A stretch of DNA of 64,000 nucleotides, from contig OZ024827.1 in NCBI GenBank assembly GCA_964016985.1, positions 18,150,874 to 18,214,873 on the forward strand, given 5' to 3'. The position numbers were made by a program, and so were the translations under genes. The stretch comes from Anodontia alba. Its lineage: Eukaryota > Mollusca > Bivalvia > Lucinida > Lucinidae. Below the pieces are notes generated by a model. That model did no database searches. It was not told where the DNA came from and saw only the letters and a program-made list of their open reading frames with translations. Positions 56,938-64,000 of this stretch are shown here, piece after piece; within the stretch, counting starts at the first letter, position 1; each line of letters opens with the position of its first letter.

Positions 56938-57156
56938 CATTACGAAAACATGCGTATATAATTTTGACCTCCTGAAACCCCACTTTTATATAGTTAAACT
57001 GTGTACGGCGGTTCTAACGAGTAACCACAATCTATGTTTTGAGCAGAAATATGAAAAATATCAGAGATTTTTTTTATCTGAAAATGTTCAGGTTTTTTTT
57101 AGGGGAAATTTTCTTTATAGATCTATTTGAATACGTTTTGTTTTCTTTTCGTACTG
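56938..57156 (+). mobile_element. Family A hairpin MITE, copy A20 (deleted)
   Basis: The left end and the CCCCACTTTTATATAG arm are present; the palindrome keeps only its right arm (GGCGGTTCTAACGAGTAACC). The right end has decayed to GTTTTCTTTTCGTACTG. Confidence 0.8.
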
Positions 57157-57536
57157 TTATTTTTCTTTATCAGTACAATGTTTTCCTCTTAGTCCTGAAA
57201 CAGTTACATGACGGTCTCTGTTAAAGAGATCGAGCGGTTTTATATCAAGCAATCATTTTAGAAAATCACGCTCTTCATCAACAAATGCATGATAACACGC
57301 AATTTTTATTTTACACGCGATGATTTTCTATACAGTTGAACGCCCTGATACAGCTTTTATAATACCAGGACATCTAGAATTGTGTAGGTCATTACGTTTA
57401 CAGAAAAGACGGACCATTTGGTTATTAAGTACAATAAGACATATTTATGCATTAAAAAAGAATCATAGAAATAAGAAATAAAATAATAATAAAAAAAGAC
57501 GAAAACAAAAAACCGAAACTAGGATTATAAATTATA

Positions 57537-57871
57537 TACAGTGAACCCTCGTTAAAATGACAGCATTTGTTGCCAAAGCTGTTGCCATTAAAATCAATTC
57601 GCTGTTGTAGAGAATCAATGATATGTAAGAAAGATTTTGTTTTATTCTTATTTCCTCACAGAACATATGTTTTGGATGTTTGTTAGATTTGCTTCAGTAA
57701 GACGATTCTAACAAATATCAAAAACATATATTACTTGAAGGTTCAATGCAATATCTTGCATAATTTCTCATTAACTGTCAACCCCTTAGCGAAGGTTTCG
57801 TTACATTCAAATTGTCATCATAACGAAGTTTGTCGTTGTATCGAGTGTCGGTATACAGAGATTCGACTGTA
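57537..57871 (+). mobile_element. Pogo/Tigger-type MITE, family G copy 2
   Basis: It begins TACAGTGAACCCTCGTTAAA and ends GAGATTCGACTGTA, both TA-flanked. ATATGTTTTGGATG, GATTCTAACAAATATC and AACATATATTACTTGAAGG inside match the copy at 31511 in inverted orientation. Confidence 0.75.
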
Positions 57872-57959
57872 TTCTACAAACTCGTCTTACAATATAGACC
57901 TCTGCAGGTCCCTGAATACCACTGTTTGTAATATATATTATAGGAGAACATGGGAACAT

Positions 57960-58023
57960 TACACGCACATACACACACACATACACACACACACGCGCGC
58001 GCGCGCGCGCGCGCGCGCGCGCG
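57960..58023. repeat. (CA)n(CG)n compound microsatellite
   Basis: About 16 CA units pass into about 15 CG units. The alternating purine-pyrimidine CG run favours Z-DNA and is a rare CpG-dense spot. Confidence 0.95.
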
Positions 58024-58375
58024 AGTGCGCGAGTGTCAAAAATTGAAGCCACCATTTGCTGGAACATACTTGCTATTTTCGGCCACTTAGGCTCACCTGT
58101 GATTCATATAAAAAATTTAGATATCCTGGTATGGACTCAGTGATGACAAATGGTCGGAAAATATAAAACTCTACTTTAGTAAATTACATGGAGATATTTT
58201 CACTGTCGACACATTGCATTAAAGCAAGCTATAGTGAAGATAAACAGACTTTCTTAGGCGCTTAAAGTAGAAGAAGAAATTGTTACCTACAGTCACTGAT
58301 GTAATGAACAAAGGGAAACCACAACAGTAGACCCACCCTGGAATGGTAAGTAGGAACTGATGGAGATCAATACCA

Positions 58376-58622
58376 GGGCACAGTTGTTCAAAAGCGTCGT
58401 TAGCTTAACGAGCTCGTTAAGGGTCATTTCGTTAACTGTTTTAGCAGATTCAATATACAAAATTCTGATATTTTTTTGCTGAAAAAAATGTGAGTAGCTT
58501 TTGCACTGCAAAAGCTACTCACATTTTTTCAGCAAAAAATTTCAGTATATTTGCGTATCACTTGATGTAAATTTTAACGAATCGTTAACTAACGACATCG
58601 TTAGCTTTGAACAACTGGGCCC
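58376..58622. mobile_element. Family B palindromic MITE, copy B8
   Basis: It runs from GGGCACAGTTGTTCAAAAGC to GCTTTGAACAACTGGGCCC. The centre GTGAGTAGCTTTTGCACTGC with its complement is perfect over more than 20 bp per arm. It is the best-preserved copy. Confidence 0.9.
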
Positions 58623-58789
58623 TGTTGTGCACTGCATTTACTGTAGAGTTGGGTATCACTGGAAAAAAATATCACGGTATCATCACGATATCAAGTGCCC
58701 GATACGATACTGTATCGTGATACGCTAAACCCTGGTGTTTTTCTATATTTGTCAGAAAATATATGAGTATTGTATTAATACTTAGCATA

Positions 58790-59020
58790 CTGGGTAAAAA
58801 CTTTCAGCAGATGACAATCTGAAATATTTTCTTATTTTTCCCACAAATTAGGCTTTAACATTTCATGCACATTGTCTCCTCAGGATACAAAAGGAGACAA
58901 TTTGCATGAGATGTCAGAGCCTAGTTTCCTCAAGAGACAATTTGCATGAAATGTCAGCGCCTATGTTCTGGGAAAATAAGCAAAATGTCATAAATCTGTC
59001 GTCTGCTCCATTAGCCCCGA
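58790..59020. repeat. Palindromic repeat with GGAGACAATTTGCATG arms
   Basis: TTTCATGCACATTGTCTCCT is mirrored by AAGGAGACAATTTGCATGA, and a second AGAGACAATTTGCATGAAAT follows. Single arms of this family occur near 33585 and 41640. Confidence 0.7.
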
Positions 59021-59039
59021 ATGCGGTAATGTTTAAAAG

Positions 59040-59049
<10 letters not shown>

Positions 59050-59071
<22 letters not shown>

Positions 59072-59077
59072 CATATA

Positions 59078-59146
<69 letters not shown>
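59050..59146. repeat. (TA)n microsatellite
   Basis: About 45 TA units with two short interruptions (ACATATATATGT). It abuts a family C2 end (CAGGGCATGTCGTGTTCAGC) that finishes in AAGGGTTAA at 59182. Confidence 0.95.
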
Positions 59147-59147
<1 letters not shown>

Positions 59148-59274
59148 ACAGGGCATGTCGTGTTCAGCAAGAGAAGGGTTAATTATCTTGTCTCTGAATT
59201 TTGACCCGCTTTCTTGTTGACAAGTCTGCTCATGGAAGCGACCCAGGGTTTTGTTTGAATAGGAACGTCATAAA

Positions 59275-59480
59275 ACGCACCTTTCGACATATGCAGCCAA
59301 CAGAGACTAGCATCAGCCTTCGCATCCGCGAAGTCTGATCAGAATCTTCAATATCCGCATGAAGAAAACTTGCGAATTCAAAATTCGCCCAGGGAAGATT
59401 CTGGTTAGACTTCGCGAATGCGCAGGCTAATTTGAATCTTCGCTCGTCGCACATGTCCGAAGGATTGTGTTTTGACGTTG
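59275..59480. repeat. Family D related repeat
   Basis: AACGCACCTTTCGACATATG, TCCGCGAAGTCTGATCAGAATC and the inverted CTGGTTAGACTTCGCGAATGC with CGCACATGTCCGAAGG. It follows the subfamily at 10560. Confidence 0.65.
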
Positions 59481-59608
59481 CAGCCCATTTGATTTTATGG
59501 TTTCAAAAACACAGACAGATAATGATCAGATTCCAAGCTTTTTGACAGCTGTTTACTCTAAACCAGGGGTTGCTATATGTGTGAACTCTACCGAGTTTGG
59601 TTATAATG

Positions 59609-59870
59609 CATCACGAAAACATACTTAATAATTTTGATCCCCCTTAAACCCCATTTTTATACAGTAAAACTGGGATTTACAGGAGTATACATTTTTTCTT
59701 ATTTCTGCTCAAAAATATGGATTGTGGGTACTTGATAGAACGAGTACACACAATCTATGTTTTAAGCAGAAATAAGAAATAAGAAAAAAAAGTCAATTAT
59801 TTTATCTGAAAACTTTCAGTGTTTGGTGATGAAATTTTAAACATGTTTGAATGTGCGTGTTTTCTTAATG
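59609..59870 (+). mobile_element. Family A hairpin MITE, copy A21 (diverged)
   Basis: Both ends are present. The centre is reduced to GTGGGTACTTGATAGAACGA and CGAGTACACACAATC; the GCC core of the palindrome is deleted symmetrically. Confidence 0.85.
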
Positions 59871-60013
59871 GTTTCTGTCTGTGATGATCAGATCAATAAG
59901 ATAAATAATATCAGACAATCTATCAGTTACCGTATACATGTACTTATATTAGGACCTCAGATACATCAAGCAAAAAAGTATCGTTTTCCGTATCAGCAGC
60001 GACCTGTTACCCC

Positions 60014-60172
60014 TAACCATGGTGAATAAATTAAGATGCCACGCCCACTTTTAATTTCCAGCAAATCAGATTACTTGATGCTATACATTCATCTACTTTA
60101 TGGTAAACAGTGAAGATCTAGATCAGTTGGCTTCCTCAGATCTACACTGTTTGCAAAGGCAGCGCATAAGTA
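60014..60172. mobile_element. Family C2 MITE
   Basis: AATTAAGATGCCACGCCCAC, the stem TAGATCAGTTGGCTTCC and CAGATCTACACTGTTTGC. It has the same order as the copy at 39815, with a shortened stem. Confidence 0.65.
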
Positions 60173-60309
60173 CAAAACCTATTCGAGCAGAATAGGCGCT
60201 TATAAGGCTTTTGACATGTGCAGACTGATCTTAATATTGTTAGGAGCATATGTTAGATCAGTACATTGTTTGCTATATATGCCATCCTCGTAAAATAAAG
60301 ACTTTATTA

Positions 60310-60345
60310 TTATCTATGTATTATTATTATTATTATTACTATTAC

Positions 60346-60384
<39 letters not shown>
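60310..60384. repeat. (ATT)n microsatellite
   Basis: About 24 ATT units with two ACT variants. Confidence 0.95.
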
Positions 60385-60386
<2 letters not shown>

Positions 60387-61353
60387 TCGAGTTCAGCAGG
60401 ACTAAGTGTATTGTCTCGGTATAGGCGAACAAACAAGACTCTGATCAGCCTGTATATTTGGGAAGTCTGATACAAACCTCCCCTGTCGGCTAAAACTATT
60501 ATTTGATAAGTACAAAACCTATTCGAACTGAAAACGCACTTATAAGTCTATGAACATGTGCAGAATGAAGGTTGTAAGTGTATATATATGCATATATGTG
60601 TATATGTATGTATGAGTATGTATAATATACTCAGGTATACCGCTCCAGAGATACTTTTGCACCACGTATTGTTATGTAAGAATCCTTTGCTGATATCCAT
60701 TAAATTCCAGAGAGTCACTTATTTTTTGAACTTGCATTTGCCAAAGAAGTCGCTTCGCTTGACGTAGTTCATACATCCACTTAAGATGGCTTCATGTCTT
60801 GAAGTATTTTTTTTATTAATTTTATTATTATTATTGTTTGTCTGATAATGTCACATTTTTAACCCAAATATTTCGTAATTTCCCATATGAACAAAAAAAA
60901 AAAAAAAAATAATAAATAAATAAATAAAAAATGATAAAAATAAAAATAAATCAACAAATATAAATAATACGAGGGTGTATCAAAAAATACGTGGACTTTT
61001 ATTATAACTTTAAAACTACTCAACGTAAATCGATAAAATTTTGCACACGTATTAAACAATTAAATGTTAAAAGGATCATAGAGTTTACATTGATGTATTA
61101 TACTTGTGTTTTACAAAATTCAAGTTTTAATAGTCCTGGGTAGGTACCCCCGGCGCAACCCATTTCTTGACTGCACTGCGTAGTGTTAATATCTCTCTTG
61201 ACTCCCTAAATCAGCGCCAAACTATACTAAACGTCGTCTGCTTATGTGTTGACGTCATATTTAACGTCGTTGCAAATTTGAGCGTCATCCGTTGGATACT
61301 TTAGAATATACAGCCAGTAAACTTAAGGCGTACATGGAAATCGTAAGGTCAAA

Positions 61354-62037
61354 ATGGCGGCACCGGCGCAGGAAGAGACCCGTGCAGTAATAAAGTTTTG
61401 TGTGGACCTAGGAAAAACACCAACAGAGACGATAAAAAGAATGAAGGATGCTAATCGATCTTCAAATGTAAGCAGATCTCTTGTTTTTAAGTGGCATAAA
61501 AGATTTTCGGAGGGTAGGGAGTCTCTAAAAGACGACACTGGGAGAGGACGGAAACGAATCGTGAACGCTGGGACAGTAGTGGCAGTGAAGAGCCTTATCG
61601 AGGAGGACCGTAGATTGACTGTTAGTGACATTTCAACAAAAGTAGGCGTTAGTTATGGCAGCGTCCACTCGATTTTGAGAAACCAGCTGAAGATGTCAAA
61701 GGTTCATGCGCGCTGGGTGCCGAGATTACTAAAAAATGCAGAAAAGGAACGACGTGTTCAAGATTCTCTGTCTTTCCTACGGCAGTATGAGAGGCACGGA
61801 GACGCTTTCCTCGACAGAATTATAACTACAGACGAGACGTGGCTCTGGTTTTACGATCCAGAGACGAAGCAGCAGTCCTCTGTGTGGAAGAGAAATTCAT
61901 CCCCACCCCCACAGAAGGCCAGGGTCAGCCGGTCCGGAGGGAAGTACATGTTTATCATGTTTATGGACAGACGGGGTATGCTGCTGTACCATTCCGTGCC
62001 TAAGGACCAGACGGTGAATGCCGACTACTATTCTAAG
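61354..62037 (+). CDS. Mariner transposase, exon 1
   Basis: It starts at an ATG in good context (AAAATGGCG) and reads 228 codons to the donor AAG|GTAAAA, phase 0. The N-terminal paired-type DNA-binding region has two helix-turn-helix segments (about residues 8-55 and 75-115, the second with DISTKVGVSYGSVHSIL). WVPRLL matches the mariner WVPHEL motif. ITTDETW carries the first catalytic aspartate. The exon ends NADYYSK, just before the strand leading to the second aspartate. No stops or frameshifts are seen. Without splicing the frame would run on only 12 codons into the intron. Confidence 0.9.
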
Positions 62038-62182
62038 GTAAAAAACATTTTCCTTACTATTTTTATTAACAAATGAACTATAATTAAAACATTTAACATT
62101 TCTAATAAATGTTCTTCTTTTCAGGGCCGGCAGGTTTGTTTTCAAATGAATAAATCTGGGTATTCGATTTCATGTTTTTCAG
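62038..62182 (+). other. 145-bp intron in the mariner transposase
   Basis: It begins GTAAAAAACATTTTCC and ends CATGTTTTTCAG. A second possible acceptor (CTTCTTTTCAG) lies at about 62124 but would add an insertion. Removing 62038-62182 joins YYSK to VLRRDL in phase 0, as in intronless mariners. Confidence 0.8.
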
Positions 62183-62560
62183 GTTCTCAGACGTGACCTG
62201 ATACACGCACTGCAGAAGAAGAGGCCCGGCATTCCGATCGAGAGATATATTCTTCACCAGGATAATGCCCCGGCACACAGGGCGGACACCACCCGGCTTG
62301 AACTCGACCTGATGGGATTAAAGACTATCGACCACAGCCCTTATTCCCCGGACCTGGCTCCCATGGACTTTGCCGTTTTCCCGGAAATTAAAGCACAGCT
62401 CAAGGGACGAAGATTTACGTCGCTGGAGGAGCTTACATACGCAACACATGGCATCATTCGTCAGTTCGACTCAGCGTGGTATCAGAAGGTATTTAGCAAG
62501 TGGGTGGAGCGACACAGGAAGTGTGTTGAGTGTAGAGGCGAGTACTTTGAAAAGCGCTGA
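62183..62560 (+). CDS. Mariner transposase, exon 2
   Basis: It continues in phase 0 for 125 codons to TGA. ILHQDNAPAH carries the second catalytic aspartate and YSPDLAPMDF the third; 34 residues separate them, the D,D34D signature of mariner. About 94 residues separate the first two across the splice joint. The C-terminus ends CRGEYFEKR, close to the usual mariner GEYFEK end. The total of 353 residues is the normal family length (about 345). The protein cuts and reinserts the element at TA sites in the nucleus. Confidence 0.9.
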   Translation, partial: VLRRDLIHALQKKRPGIPIERYILHQDNAPAHRADTTRLELDLMGLKTIDHSPYSPDLAPMDFAVFPEIKAQLKGRRFTSLEELTYATHGIIRQFDSAWYQKVFSKWVERHRKCVECRGEYFEKR

Positions 62561-62799
62561 CTTGCAACGTAAGTAGTCAACGTCGAAACGTCATCTTGAC
62601 GTCGTTACCGTGCGCCGGTACCACTACACTAACCATTTAAGAATGGTTGCTATGGGAGACCCACTGGACCTATCGTACCCAAAGTTAACAGACATATAGA
62701 AAAATGCCGATATATAATTACTATGTATATTTGATCTCATTATCTGTAAAAACAAAATTACTGTAACGAAAGTTCACGTATTTTTTGATCCACCCTCGT

Positions 62800-63005
62800 A
62801 ATAATAATAAATATATAAATAGTTAAACAAGTTTAATAAAAAGAAGAATAAATGAAACAAAACAAACTGAAACAAATATTTCTTTAATATTTCAACTACT
62901 TCCAAGTTTAACTACTGTATAGTTTAGAAATGAAGTTCCTACGTTCAAGATGTTGATGTTAAACGTTTGCGTTATTTCACCGCTTTTAAATTCTCATTAT
63001 TTTTC

Positions 63006-63058
<53 letters not shown>

Positions 63059-63420
63059 GAATCAAAGTTTAAACGAGTTCCCAATTTATTAGGTAATGTA
63101 TATACTTTACCCTAGTAAGATGCGTTTGCGTTTGCAACATACTTGCCTAGCCACTAGGCGTTAAAATGAATAATGTGGAAATAAAGCCTTCTATACTGTA
63201 TATTTGCATTCTCAGTTTTAACTGATAATACTTAACCAGTATGTATATTGGATTCTATCAAATAGACTTGCCGTCATTAAGAAGTTGGCTATCTTATTAT
63301 CAGACTAGTAGCTAGTCTAGCAACATGCATGTGTATCTATCTATCTATCTACCTTGATCCAACACTTCAACATAGGTAAGATACAAGAGAAGCTATATAT
63401 GTTTCTCATCATTTTTTTAT
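62800..63420. other. No gene seen; (AAT)n at 63008-63058
   Basis: AT-rich flank of the mariner with about 17 AAT units and a (TATC)n run near 63335. Nothing coding was recognised. Confidence 0.6.
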
Positions 63421-63423
63421 TTC

Positions 63424-63426
<3 letters not shown>

Positions 63427-63457
<31 letters not shown>

Positions 63458-63560
63458 TAAATTTTTAAAGCTCATACAGTTGACTAACGATATCTCAAAC
63501 TCCAAGGGGAAAACAAAAAAATAAACAACAAAAAAAAAAAAAAAAAAAAAAAAAAAGAAA
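63427..63560. repeat. Poly(T) and poly(A) pair
   Basis: A T-run of about 30 is followed 75 bp later by an A-run of about 26, so the two can pair as a stem. Between them, ACAGTTGACTAACGATATCTC resembles the end of family F. Confidence 0.85.
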
Positions 63561-63612
63561 AAAAACAAAAACAAACAAAAACATATAGCAAACTAAACCA
63601 ATAGTGGCATTT

Positions 63613-63949
63613 TCAGTTGACTCTCGTTATCTTGACCTGGCTTATTTCGAATAACCGCTTATCTCAAAGTGAAAATCTGGTCCCTGCCTAAACACGAACA
63701 TTTAACAACAGGTAAAACAATATTGTGAAAAAGAGGAGAAATTCTCCTAAGATGCAATTTCTCCTCTTTTCCACAATATTTTTAATATATCTCTTATTTC
63801 AAGAGTCCAATTACATATATATATATTTGTTAAATGTGGTTGTTCGAATAATTTTTTCCTCAATTCTGCGAATCTTATATGTCGAGGTACGGATATCTCG
63901 GAGTATTTAATAGAGTCCCTTGGAATTCGAGATAACGGGAGTCGACTGA
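63613..63949. mobile_element. Pogo/Tigger-type MITE, family F copy 2
   Basis: The ends are CAGTTGACTCTCGTTATCTT and GATAACGGGAGTCGACTG. The centre is the hairpin AAGAGGAGAAATTCTCC with CAATTTCTCCTC. It is inverted relative to the copy at 45518, and its flanks do not show a clean TA pair. Confidence 0.75.
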
Positions 63950-64000
63950 ACTTAGTTAAATGGCATTTATTTAGTTAAGTGGCATTTATTTAGTTTGATT

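Larger units (their letters stand above)
60970..62798 (+). mobile_element. Complete mariner transposon with TA target duplication
   Basis: The ends are inverted repeats of about 33 bp (left CGAGGGTGTATCAAAAAATA, right complement CGAGGGTGGATCAAAAAATA) with about three mismatches. TA stands at 60968-60969 and 62799-62800. The interior of 1.83 kb carries one transposase gene in two exons. The size is longer than a typical 1.3-kb mariner because of the untranslated leader and the intron. All parts needed for cut-and-paste transposition appear present. Confidence 0.92.

Noticed and set aside
63341..63574. 77-codon minus-strand frame with F and K runs
   Set aside because: It is produced by the poly(T) and poly(A) tracts.

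Overview
This window is AT-rich animal nuclear DNA, most likely from a bivalve mollusc. That is inferred from small exons in long introns, dense palindromic miniature transposons, tRNA-derived SINEs and LINE families that I associate with bivalves; the species cannot be fixed from the sequence. There are no bacterial operons, rRNA genes or CRISPR arrays. Most of the DNA is transposon-derived, and most long open frames are repeat shadows.

Two host genes can be assembled from splice sites. (1) A plus-strand gene runs over six exons from 3828 to a stop at 16206, with every intron phase compatible. It encodes a CUB domain, a six-cysteine LDL-receptor class A (LDLa) domain, a Ser/Thr stalk, one transmembrane helix and a Cys-rich cytoplasmic tail. 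Its 5' end lies upstream or was not recognised. (2) A minus-strand gene starts at 38259 with a signal-peptide exon followed by a second exon at 37420-37181; it looks like a secreted protein of unknown family, and its later exons were not found.

Mobile elements, left to right: a 3' retroelement tail repeat (5810-5995, 7145-7515, 18805-19285, 21400-21895, 47345-47625), once attached to a coding fragment (18266-18724); a degenerate LINE with a duplicated reverse transcriptase active site (21895-22935, minus); a threefold tandem duplication (23440-25420); a degenerate I/Nimb-like LINE with an RNase H domain (26186-28070, minus); a LINE C-terminal fragment split by a MITE (29389-29970, minus); a nearly intact APE-type LINE with a 2A-like N-terminal motif and one frameshift (about 47877-51860, minus); a degenerate tandem array (52240-53220); and a complete mariner with TA target sites, inverted repeats and a transposase frame interrupted only by a 145-bp intron (60970-62798).

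Scattered throughout are at least 21 copies of one hairpin MITE (family A here), eight of another (family B), and several further palindromic families (C to H). Many of these sit inside the introns of the plus-strand CUB/LDLa gene.
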